DNA of 64,000 nucleotides from Salidesulfovibrio onnuriiensis (GTDB taxonomy: Bacteria > Desulfobacterota > Desulfovibrionia > Desulfovibrionales > Desulfovibrionaceae), in NCBI RefSeq assembly GCF_008001235.1, contig NZ_CP040751.1, positions 3,289,501-3,353,500 on the forward strand, read 5' to 3'. The notes beneath the pieces are model-generated. The model had not been told where the DNA came from. It did no database searches and saw nothing but the letters and a program-made list of their open reading frames with translations. Both the position numbers and the translations under genes were made by a program. Each line of letters opens with the position of its first letter. The stretch's first letter is position 1. Positions 57,103 through 64,000 of the stretch are shown here, one piece after another.

Positions 57103-57130
57103 TTGACTTTGATTGATCGATCAATATATC
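57103..57130 (+). promoter_or_regulatory. tetR promoter with operator
   Basis: TTGACT (57103-57108), a 16-bp spacer and TATATC (57125-57130). The palindrome TTGATCGATCAA occupies 57113-57124, between the boxes. Confidence 0.7.
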
Positions 57131-57141
57131 TCTTGTTCAAC

Positions 57142-57161
57142 GATTGATTGACGAATCAATC
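57142..57161 (+). promoter_or_regulatory. Second tetR operator
   Basis: GATTGATTGACGAATCAATC: perfect 8-bp arms around 4 bp, 12 bp downstream of the promoter -10 box and 33 bp before the ATG. It shares TTGAT/ATCAA arms with the first operator. Confidence 0.7.
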
Positions 57162-57194
57162 CTTCCAGTCCACTGAAGGAAACGGCTTGAAAAG

Positions 57195-57803
57195 ATGACA
57201 AAGAAAGACGCGATTTTACTGGCAGCCCAGGAGGCCTTCGGAGAGCTCGGTTACTCGGGCACCACCATGAAGGACGTTTCCATGAGAGCCAACGTGTCTT
57301 TCGGCTTGGTCTCCCATTACTTTGGCAATAAACACGATCTGTTCCTTGCCGCTGGATTCGACATGGTAGACCGCCTCATCACTATCCTGAGACAAGCGAC
57401 AGCTGGTGGAGAAAATGGACTGGATGCGATCCACAAATACATGGACGCGTATTTCGACTTCACCATCGAGCACAGAAAGACTTTTCCGGTGCTCCTTCGT
57501 TGCTCACCGTTCAGCCACATTGAGCCGGGTGTGGATGCGAGCAAGGTCGCAGTCAAGTTTCAGGACATGATCGATGCCTTGCGCGAGGCAGTTGCCCGAG
57601 GCATCGAAGATGGAACAATCAGGGAGGTCCTCATGGAGGAAACCGCTCTGATCATATACGGCAATATCATCGGCGCCGTGAGAACCAAGCTCCTCACCCC
57701 TTACGACACCGACCGGATATATGCCGAAACTCTCAGCCACGTCATACGCAGCCTTGAGTGCAGCTCCTCGACACTCGACGCGGCAGACAGGCTTGAGGGA
57801 TGA
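57195..57803 (+). CDS. TetR-family transcriptional regulator
   Basis: 202 residues. The N-terminal helix-turn-helix is clear: ILLAAQEAFGELGYSGTTMKDV, then ANVSFGLVSHYFGNKHDLF (given in parts). The C-terminal ligand domain is not assigned. Two operators sit in its own promoter, so it represses itself. No target gene follows; a terminator lies at 58005. The divergent cytochrome-chemoreceptor pair could be a target. Lower GC than the neighbours. Confidence 0.9.
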   Translation: MTKKDAILLAAQEAFGELGYSGTTMKDVSMRANVSFGLVSHYFGNKHDLFLAAGFDMVDRLITILRQATAGGENGLDAIHKYMDAYFDFTIEHRKTFPVLLRCSPFSHIEPGVDASKVAVKFQDMIDALREAVARGIEDGTIREVLMEETALIIYGNIIGAVRTKLLTPYDTDRIYAETLSHVIRSLECSSSTLDAADRLEG

Positions 57804-58006
57804 TATAGACACCTACGTCACCTGGTTGCGGAAAGCATAACAGTTTTCCGGAACCGCCTGAGGAAGACCGACACTCCTCCTCAGCATTCAGTGCAGAAGC
57901 CGGACGCCGCCTCCGACGGAACGCAGGATTGGACCGCAAACCAAAACCAGCTTCCAGACGTCCGGCCGGCACGACCCGGGAAGGTTCGCCCATCTTCCGG
58001 GTGCAA

Positions 58007-58037
58007 GCAAGGGGGCCGCGCAAGCGGCCCCCTTGAC
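58007..58037 (+). terminator. Terminator after tetR
   Basis: CAAGGGGGCCGC, loop GCAA, GCGGCCCCCTTG: a perfect 12-bp stem, followed after a few bases by TTTT. It lies 200 bp after the tetR stop. Confidence 0.8.
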
Positions 58038-58152
58038 CTGTTTTCAGCCCACTTCCTCAACAAATCTAATACGTTCACGCAACACCATCCGGCTACATTT
58101 CTGCAATTAAAACAAACGATTGAATCCATTCCTTCACGCTTCTTTACAATTG

Positions 58153-58237
58153 TGCGACACAGTGTCGCATGCGACAGTCTTGCACGAAAGTGTCGCATTA
58201 TAACGACACAATGCGACAGGTGTCGCCATCTGTTGCA
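58153..58237. promoter_or_regulatory. Cluster of TGTCGCA/TGCGACA boxes
   Basis: Boxes at 58153, 58163, 58170, 58191, 58212 and 58221 (last imperfect), and a related TGTTGCA at 58231. The first two form the perfect palindrome TGCGACACAGTGTCGCA. This is a multi-site operator about 155-240 bp ahead of the CII-like gene, probably its own. Confidence 0.75.
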
Positions 58238-58391
58238 CTTTTGCACATCCGCAGCCAATTCACCGAAATAACAAAACTAACGCCGCAACATATCCCGCGA
58301 CAAATTCATGGCACGGCCCTTGCTTTGTACCAAATCTACAAAGGGTGGTTATTGCATCGGAAAATGCCAAAACCAAAGCGGAGGGCGAGAC

Positions 58392-58700
58392 ATGTTTGGG
58401 AAAAGCGTGACCAAAGTCGTACAGGACTGCATCCTTGACAGCGGTATCCAGGCCAAGGTCGTGGCCGAGATGATCAACAAGCCGTATTCCACACTCATGC
58501 GCGAGATCAATCCCTTTGATTCCAGCGCCAAGCTCGGGGCCGAAACCCTGCTGGACATCATGAAGGTGACCAAGGACACCCGCCCCCTGAAATTCATGGC
58601 TGCGGAAATGGGGTATTCACTTGAAACCCTCAAGAACGGGACATCCAACGAATACCGCATGAACTACTCCGAACAATACGACGCAGCCGAAGCAAGCTAG
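58392..58700 (+). CDS. Phage CII/CP76-like regulatory protein
   Basis: 102 residues from the ATG at 58392 after GGAGGG; the frame is open upstream without a site. The pattern INKPYSTLMREINPFDSSAK, then LGAETLLDIMKVT and PLKFMAAEMGYSLE is that of the Phage_CP76 family of small helix-turn-helix regulators, many of them on prophages. No other phage gene is nearby, so it seems to be domesticated. A box cluster upstream is probably its target. Confidence 0.82.
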   Translation: MFGKSVTKVVQDCILDSGIQAKVVAEMINKPYSTLMREINPFDSSAKLGAETLLDIMKVTKDTRPLKFMAAEMGYSLETLKNGTSNEYRMNYSEQYDAAEAS

Positions 58701-58707
58701 ATGACAC

Positions 58708-58736
58708 GGGGAGCCCGAAAGGGTTCCCCTTTTTTT
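58708..58736 (+). terminator. Terminator after the CII-like gene
   Basis: GGGGAGCCC, loop GAAA, GGGTTCCCC and seven T. The lipoprotein gene that follows therefore needs its own promoter or read-through. Confidence 0.92.
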
Positions 58737-58759
58737 GTTTACGCCCACAAGGGGCTCCC

Positions 58760-59764
58760 ATGAGCAGGACAACGGTTTTTCTCTGTCTGGTTCTTTTGCT
58801 TTTGAGCACTGCCTGCACCAGCGGCCCGGAACAGGCCCGCCTGGAGCGTGGGGAGGCGGCTGCGGAACGCCTTGCGGAAAGCATCAACAACGATTTCATT
58901 CCCATCCGGCGGCGAGTCGTCCAGCTGGCCGAAAACATTCGCGCCCTGTATTTGGACAAGGACGCGGTCCTGAAACGGGTGGACACCTCGAAATACCGCA
59001 TGGCCGACAACGGCATCCTCTACAAGGCCGTCTCCGACGGCAAGGCGGCCCTGTTCGTTTCCGGCTGCACCCCCATCACCCCCGAGGTCATGGAGGAAGC
59101 CTACTTCACCGAAGGCATCGACGAAGATCTCGAAACCGCCTGCCGGGACTTCCCGTCCGTTGTCCAGGCCTACTACAACAGCGCCAACAACCTGAACCGG
59201 ATATACCCCCCCTTCGACGTGCTGGCCCAGTTCGAACCGCGCATCGATATCACCAAGTTCAATTTCTATTATCTGGCCGACGAGCAGCACAATCCGAAAA
59301 AGGGTCCGGTATGGGTGGCCGAACCGTACGTGGACCCGGCCGGGCGGGGATGGACCGTCTCGGTCATCGCTCCCGTCTACGTGAACGGGGAGTTCAAGGG
59401 AGTGCCGGGCCTCGACGTGACCGTCGGCACCATTGCCGACCGCTACATCCGGCCCGGGGACAAGCACATCCTGCTGGTGGACGGCGAGGGCGTGGTCATC
59501 GCCGGGCACGAGGATTTCATCAGCCTGTTCTCCCTGCCGCCGCTCGCCGACCACAAATACCTGACCACCATCAAGCAGGACACCTACCGCCGGGACGACT
59601 ATTCCCTGCTCAAGAGCCGGTCCAAGGCCGTGCGCGCCCTGGGCAAAAAGCTGCTGGGCGCCACCTCCAACCAGGTGGGCATAAGCATCAGGGGAAGGTC
59701 CCACACCATCCTTTCCCGAAGAATTCCTGAACTGGGGTGGACGTTATTGTATCTCGTGGAGTAA
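58760..59764 (+). CDS. Lipoprotein with Cache-type (PDC) sensor domain
   Basis: 334 residues. Signal peptide with lipobox LSTAC, lipid anchor at Cys19. A helix (about 25-70) is followed by a Cache-like fold: DTSKYRMADNGILYKAV, then GPVWVAEPYVDPAGRGWTVSVIAPVY and FKGVPGLDVTVGTI, the strands typical of dCache ligand domains. Such domains usually sit in one chain with a kinase or receptor; here it is free in the periplasm on a lipid anchor, 39 bp before a hybrid kinase. It probably binds a ligand and acts on that kinase (inference). Confidence 0.85.
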   Translation: MSRTTVFLCLVLLLLSTACTSGPEQARLERGEAAAERLAESINNDFIPIRRRVVQLAENIRALYLDKDAVLKRVDTSKYRMADNGILYKAVSDGKAALFVSGCTPITPEVMEEAYFTEGIDEDLETACRDFPSVVQAYYNSANNLNRIYPPFDVLAQFEPRIDITKFNFYYLADEQHNPKKGPVWVAEPYVDPAGRGWTVSVIAPVYVNGEFKGVPGLDVTVGTIADRYIRPGDKHILLVDGEGVVIAGHEDFISLFSLPPLADHKYLTTIKQDTYRRDDYSLLKSRSKAVRALGKKLLGATSNQVGISIRGRSHTILSRRIPELGWTLLYLVE

Positions 59765-59803
59765 AAGGAATACTGGTTCCAATAGTATCCGGGAAACACC
59801 ACG

Positions 59804-61921
59804 ATGACTGAACACGGACACCGCAAGGGATTCTTCTCTCTCTCCTTCAAGCACACGGCGGCATTGCTGGTGTTTCTGCTGCTCTGCTTCCTGGGCCTCA
59901 GCGCCTGGATCGTCACGGACATCATCGCCAACACCACCCAGGTCCGCGAGGAGGGCCTCTTCAAGCAGACGCAGCGGGCGGGCCGCAACCTGGAATACCG
60001 CTACAGGATCTTCCTGGAGGACCTCACCAGTTTCATTTCCCAGAAACTGTTCACCGATTTTTCCCACTGGGACCGGGAGGACTCCGAAACCCTGCTACGT
60101 ATCAAGCGCTTCTATGCCCGGCACCAGGACATCATCCGCCGCATCACCGTGCAGCAGAACGACGGGCGCTGGATCAGCGTCCACAAGACACCGGAAAACT
60201 ACTATCTGGTGAACCGCAACGAAACCCCGGGCAAGCTGCTCTTCGAAACGGCCAAGCCCATGCTCATCCGCGACAGGACTCTGTTCCATTACGTGGAGCC
60301 CGTACGCGGCCCCAGCGGCGAGGTGGACATGCGGATCATCGTCAGCACCAGCCTTTCCGACATGTTCCTCGCGGAATCCCAGAGCCTGTTCCTGGGGCCG
60401 GAAAGCTGGATGTGGCTCATTGATGACGACGGGGAGGTCTTGAATACGGTCGCGATCAGCAACCAGACCGGTCAGGTCCAAAACGTCGCGCTGGACGAGA
60501 TGGCGACCATCCGGCGGGACATCCGCCTGGGCTACGAGGGCATACTCCGCCACAAGCTCGAGGGAAATCCTCCTGTGGACGTGGTCTCGGCCTACTATCC
60601 CGTGCGCATCTTCGACAGCATGTTCGGAGTGGTCTTTTCCGTGAGCCGCCAATCCGTGGCCTCGGGCATCGTCTCCGCGTCCCTTTCCCTGGGCGCGATA
60701 TTCCTGGCGCTGCTCATCATGCATTCGGCCGCCTTTTTCCTGACCCTGCGCCAGCGCACCCTGGCCGTGCACGCCGCCGAGGCGGCCAACCAGGCCAAAA
60801 GCCGCTTCCTGGCCAACATGAGCCATGAGATCCGCACCCCGCTGAACACGGTGGTGGGCATGGCCCAGCTGGTGGAAAAGGCCGAGGACCTTTCCGAAGA
60901 GCACCGGGAAAACATGCGCCTGATCATGACCGCCTCGGAAAACCTGCTCCAGATCATCAACGACATCCTGGACGTCTCCAAGGCGGAGGCGGGACAGCTC
61001 AAGATCATCAACGAGCCCGTCAACCTGCGCACCCTAGTCTCCGAACTGGCCGATATCCACGGCGTCCCGGCACGGGCCAAGGACATCGAACTGAAGACCA
61101 TGTTCCTGGACGCCCCGGAATGGGTGGAAGCCGATCCGGTGCGGCTGCGGCAGGTGCTCATCAACCTGATGGGCAACGCCGTGAAGTTCACGTCCCAGGG
61201 GGGCGTGAACCTGACCGTTTCCACGGCGCCGGGAACACCGGCCCCGGAAACCGCGATCATCCGCTTCGAGGTGAGCGACACGGGCGTGGGCATCCCGCCG
61301 GACAAGATCGAATCCGTGTTCCAGGCCTTTACTCAGGCCGACGGTTCGACCGCGCGCAGATTCGGGGGCACAGGCCTGGGGCTGACCATCGCCAACGGGC
61401 TGATCAAGCTCATGGGTGGCAGCGGCATCAAGGTGGAAAGCAGCCCGGACCAGGGCAGCACCTTCAGTTTCGAACTTCCGCTGCGGATAACCGAACCGCC
61501 CGCAGCCGAGCCGGACGCTGTCAAGGCCCAGCACTTCAGCGGCGCGTACCCGGAAACCAGGATCCTGGTGGCCGAGGACACACGCATGAACCAGATCCTG
61601 CTGGAAAAGATATTCGACAAGATCACCGTGGGCGGAGTGGACTACGTGGACAACGGCCAGATCGCCCTGGACACGCTCCTGGAAAACCCCGAGCGCTACG
61701 ACCTGGTGCTCATGGATATCCAGATGCCGGTGCTGGACGGCCTCTCTGCCACACGCAAGATCCGCGCGGCGGGCATCACGGTTCCGGTGGTGGCCCTGAC
61801 GGCCCATGCCCGCCCCGAAGACCGGAAGCAATGCCTGGACTCGGGCATGAACGATTTCATCGCCAAGCCCTACAAGCTGGAAAAACTGCTTCAGGTGCTG
61901 GAAAAGCATGCGGCGGGCTAA
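59804..61921 (+). CDS. Hybrid sensor histidine kinase (TM, periplasmic Cache-like, HisKA, HATPase, REC)
   Basis: 705 residues. TM1 (about 12-38), periplasmic sensor (about 40-280) with WDREDSETLLRIKRFYARH and VEPVRGPSGEVDMRIIVS, which looks Cache-like, and TM2 (about 285-310). The kinase box [10 protein letters not shown] has His341; the N box is NLMGNAVKF, with DTGVGIPPDK and GGTGLGLTI. The receiver domain has Asp638 (LMDIQMP). Hpt and response-regulator genes follow, making a His-Asp-His-Asp relay. Confidence 0.93.
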   Translation: MTEHGHRKGFFSLSFKHTAALLVFLLLCFLGLSAWIVTDIIANTTQVREEGLFKQTQRAGRNLEYRYRIFLEDLTSFISQKLFTDFSHWDREDSETLLRIKRFYARHQDIIRRITVQQNDGRWISVHKTPENYYLVNRNETPGKLLFETAKPMLIRDRTLFHYVEPVRGPSGEVDMRIIVSTSLSDMFLAESQSLFLGPESWMWLIDDDGEVLNTVAISNQTGQVQNVALDEMATIRRDIRLGYEGILRHKLEGNPPVDVVSAYYPVRIFDSMFGVVFSVSRQSVASGIVSASLSLGAIFLALLIMHSAAFFLTLRQRTLAVHAAEAANQAKSRFLANMSHEIRTPLNTVVGMAQLVEKAEDLSEEHRENMRLIMTASENLLQIINDILDVSKAEAGQLKIINEPVNLRTLVSELADIHGVPARAKDIELKTMFLDAPEWVEADPVRLRQVLINLMGNAVKFTSQGGVNLTVSTAPGTPAPETAIIRFEVSDTGVGIPPDKIESVFQAFTQADGSTARRFGGTGLGLTIANGLIKLMGGSGIKVESSPDQGSTFSFELPLRITEPPAAEPDAVKAQHFSGAYPETRILVAEDTRMNQILLEKIFDKITVGGVDYVDNGQIALDTLLENPERYDLVLMDIQMPVLDGLSATRKIRAAGITVPVVALTAHARPEDRKQCLDSGMNDFIAKPYKLEKLLQVLEKHAAG

Positions 61922-62038
61922 GACTGGAAAACAATGAACAAAATCATACCGCCCGGCCTTTCGGTGGTATATAACCGGACGAAAGTGCACTACGTTTTCA
62001 CCGTGCGGAACGATTTCAGCCAAGGCAGGTAACCCCGT

Positions 62039-62350
62039 ATGCTCAGAGACATTTCCCGAAAATACTACGCCGATGAATTTGAACTGGATACCGCGGATGT
62101 GGAGGATCTCATCAACGAAGCCCTGGTCACCCTGCAACGGAACATCACCGTCTTCGAAAAACTTTTTGCCGACGGCAATGACCGGGGGGCGATCCGGGAA
62201 GCCGCCCATGCCATCAAGGGCAACCTGTTGAACATGGGGCTGGACGACCAGGCGCAGCTGGCGCTGGACATTGAACTGAATGCGGAAACGGACCTGGAAA
62301 CGGCCCGGGAACGTTTTTCAGCCCTGAAAAAGGAACTGGAAAGATTCTAA
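62039..62350 (+). CDS. Hpt-domain phosphotransfer protein
   Basis: 103 residues, a stand-alone histidine phosphotransfer domain: EAAHAIKGNLLNMGL carries phospho-acceptor His57. It lies between the hybrid kinase and the REC-PAS-PAS gene (10 bp before it). It should take the phosphate from a receiver domain and give it to the regulator. Confidence 0.9.
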   Translation: MLRDISRKYYADEFELDTADVEDLINEALVTLQRNITVFEKLFADGNDRGAIREAAHAIKGNLLNMGLDDQAQLALDIELNAETDLETARERFSALKKELERF

Positions 62351-62360
62351 CGGGGAACCT

Positions 62361-63617
62361 ATGGAAATCACGCCGGAAATCCTTGTCGTCGACGACCAGA
62401 AATTCACCCATGTGCTCATGAACAAGGCGCTCAAGGAATTGAACGTACTTGTGGCTTCGGCCTTTTCCGGCCAGGAGGCGCTCGACCTGCTGCCCGAGCA
62501 CGACTTCAGCGTGGTGCTCATGGACCTGCGAATGCCCGGCATGGACGGCATTGAAACCGCCCGGCGCATCCGCAGCGCCCCCCGAACCGCGGACCTGCCC
62601 ATCATTTTCATTACCGCCGCCACCGGCGACGAGGAACACGCCATGCGGGCCTATAAGCTCGGGGCCGTGGACTTCCTGTACAAGCCGGTCTCCGCGCCGG
62701 TGCTCAAGTCCAAGGTTGCCGTGTTCGTGGAGCTTTTCCGCAAGCGCAAGGCCCTGCAGCAACGCAGCGAACAGTACCGGGACGTGCTCGAAGCCATTGC
62801 CGAGGGGCTCATCACCGTGGACATGGACTGGAACATCGTGGAAGCCAACGACTCGGCCTGCATCCTGTTCGGGTACGGCCACGAGCACATGAAACGCATG
62901 GCCCTGCCCGACCTGATGTTCAAGGAGAACGGCGACCTGCTCCAGGAAATCAACGACGCCATGGAGCACAACGTCACCTTCCAGGTGGAGGCCCAGGCCG
63001 TCCACCGCAACGGGAACATCTTCTGGGCCGAAATCCGGGGCTCCATATTCATGTACAGCGGTTCCCCGCACATCCTGGCCGTGACCCAGGACATCACCGC
63101 GCGCAAGGAAAACGAACTGGAACTGGAAGAACACCGGGTCCGTCTGGACACCCTGGTGGAACAGCGCACCGAGCAGCTCCGCCTCGCCCTGAAGGAACTC
63201 CAGGAAAGGAAGAACGGCCAACAGGCGGCCGCCGTACCGGGGGAGGCCTTCGAATGCAGGCAGGGATTCATGAACGCCCTGCCCGAACCCATGTATCTCA
63301 AGGACACCAAGGGGTTCTTCATCGGCTGCAACACGGCCTTTGCGGACCTTTTCGGCATCGCTCCGCAGGACATTGTCGGCAAGACCGCCCTGGACCTGCA
63401 CCCCTCCGACGTGGCCGCCCTGCTGCAGCAAAAGGACAGCGAGCTCCTCCAGTCCGGGGCAACGCAACAATTCTCCCTGCCGTTTTATACCCCGGACGGC
63501 GCCCGGCACCACGTGCACCTGCACCGGGCCTTGTACAGGGACACGTCCGGCCAGCCAGCGGGCATCGTCTCCGTGGTGCTGAAAACCGACGACGAACAGC
63601 AGCCCGTCTCCGCCTAA
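62361..63617 (+). CDS. Response regulator with two PAS domains (REC-PAS-PAS)
   Basis: 418 residues. Receiver (1-120): DD at 11-12, phospho-acceptor Asp55 (LMDLRMPGMDG), Lys in LYKPVSAP. PAS1 (about 133-255, LEAIAEGLITVDMDWNIVEA) and PAS2 (about 300-410, LPEPMYLKDTKGFFIG) are joined by a coiled coil (about 255-290, VEQRTEQLRLALKELQERK). No DNA-binding, GGDEF, EAL or kinase output is present, so it must act through a partner. The next gene, cut by the window edge, is a candidate. Confidence 0.9.
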   Translation: MEITPEILVVDDQKFTHVLMNKALKELNVLVASAFSGQEALDLLPEHDFSVVLMDLRMPGMDGIETARRIRSAPRTADLPIIFITAATGDEEHAMRAYKLGAVDFLYKPVSAPVLKSKVAVFVELFRKRKALQQRSEQYRDVLEAIAEGLITVDMDWNIVEANDSACILFGYGHEHMKRMALPDLMFKENGDLLQEINDAMEHNVTFQVEAQAVHRNGNIFWAEIRGSIFMYSGSPHILAVTQDITARKENELELEEHRVRLDTLVEQRTEQLRLALKELQERKNGQQAAAVPGEAFECRQGFMNALPEPMYLKDTKGFFIGCNTAFADLFGIAPQDIVGKTALDLHPSDVAALLQQKDSELLQSGATQQFSLPFYTPDGARHHVHLHRALYRDTSGQPAGIVSVVLKTDDEQQPVSA

Positions 63618-63791
63618 GCTCGTCCCCATACTTCCCGGACGCCCGCATGCGTCCGCACTTCCCCCGACCGAACTTGGCCTCTCCTTTCGCGCATTGGAAA
63701 AATAAACAATCAAGGCTTTTCCCGTGCCCTGTTCCATGTCATTATGATGTATCCATATTGTTGTCTGACGGAAAATCGCCAGGGAAGGGAT

Positions 63792-64000
63792 ATGACGCAC
63801 ACCGGAACTCCGGCGGAAAAAAACCGCACCCCCACATCGCTGAGCCGCAAGTTCAACCTGGCCCAGATCATCATCGTCACCATTGTGGTGGCCATCTTCA
63901 CCGTTGCCATCACCACCTTCACCATCCTGCGCATGAGCAGGCACATGAACAGCCGCCTGGACGAACTGGCCAAGCTGGCCGAGGGCACGCTGGCCACGGC
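63792..64000 (+). CDS. Membrane sensor protein, N-terminal part
   Basis: The gene runs off the right edge; 69 residues are visible after GGGAAGGG. A polar head (1-25) is followed by a membrane segment (about 26-48, IIIVTIVVAIFTVAITTF) and a charged part (RMSRHMNSRLDELAKLAEG). This fits the start of a chemoreceptor or kinase. It lies 174 bp after the REC-PAS-PAS gene and could be the output of that relay. Confidence 0.65.
   Translation, partial: MTHTGTPAEKNRTPTSLSRKFNLAQIIIVTIVVAIFTVAITTFTILRMSRHMNSRLDELAKLAEGTLAT

Larger units (their letters stand above)
56877..57194. other. Divergent region between cytochrome and tetR
   Basis: No gene. It holds a run of eight TA steps (56971-56986), the tetR promoter and two operator palindromes at its right end. 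The divergent promoter of the cytochrome gene cannot be picked out with confidence. Confidence 0.5.
57804..58391. other. Gene-free region between tetR and the CII-like gene
   Basis: No gene supported. It holds a strong terminator at 58007 and a cluster of TGTCGCA boxes at 58153-58237 upstream of the CII-like gene. The left part (57811-57836) shares CCTACGTCAC and CTGGTTGCGG with 30905-30930. Confidence 0.5.

Overview
This is a GC-rich chromosomal segment that reads as a sulfate-reducing deltaproteobacterium of the Desulfovibrionaceae (Desulfovibrio/Pseudodesulfovibrio type). Pointers are a periplasmic [NiFe] hydrogenase with its maturation genes, a heme-c chemoreceptor resembling DcrA beside a tetraheme cytochrome, a RACo-like corrinoid-activator protein, an oxygen-sensitive NrdDG reductase, and many hybrid histidine kinases. 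The lineage is inferred from gene content; no rRNA or tRNA gene was found in the window. Most of it is ordinary core genome, densely packed with short overlaps.

Layout. 1-8.6 kb: the end of a CbiK-like chelatase, a PilZ-like protein, a RACo-like ASKHA protein, an Rsm22-type methyltransferase, lipB-lipA, a hybrid kinase and pepA. 8.6-9.5 kb: a tandem array of about 127-bp units. 9.5-12.2 kb: nrdG-nrdD on the minus strand with a long upstream region. 12.8-18.9 kb: a potassium channel, small Cys-rich proteins, a 531-residue protein of unknown function, purU, gmhA and a response regulator. 19.1-20.8 kb: a MarR regulator and a frameshifted MFS transporter sharing a palindromic operator. 21-26 kb: a ZnuBC-like ABC transporter, a rhomboid protease and a NagZ-like enzyme. 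26-29.7 kb: the hydrogenase operon hynB-hynA-(hairpin)-hynC-hypC. 30-33.6 kb: YkgJ-, thiamine-binding-, Crp-, UPF0280- and LUD-family genes. 33.9-38.9 kb: the conserved rpmH-rnpA-yidD-yidC-jag-mnmE block. 39-48.3 kb: glycosyltransferase pair, threonine aldolase, LOG, DUF1847, DJ-1, FmdE-like, sirtuin, isocitrate dehydrogenase and LysE genes. 48.3-54.4 kb: a chemoreceptor, glnS, queF and a queuosine-precursor transporter. 54.4-57.8 kb: a heme-c chemoreceptor with a tetraheme cytochrome, then a TetR regulator. 58.4-64 kb: a phage-CII-like regulator, then a lipoprotein Cache sensor, hybrid kinase, Hpt protein and REC-PAS-PAS regulator forming a local phosphorelay, and the start of another membrane protein.

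The most interesting signals are: (1) a dispersed palindromic element at four loci whose stem arms change together while still pairing, three of the loci lying between convergent genes; (2) the heme-c receptor/tetraheme cytochrome pair; (3) the split phosphorelay with a separate lipoprotein sensor; (4) a terminator-like hairpin inside the hydrogenase operon; and (5) operators that can be read directly for the MarR, TetR and CII-like regulators. No defence island, prophage, insertion sequence or CRISPR array was found.
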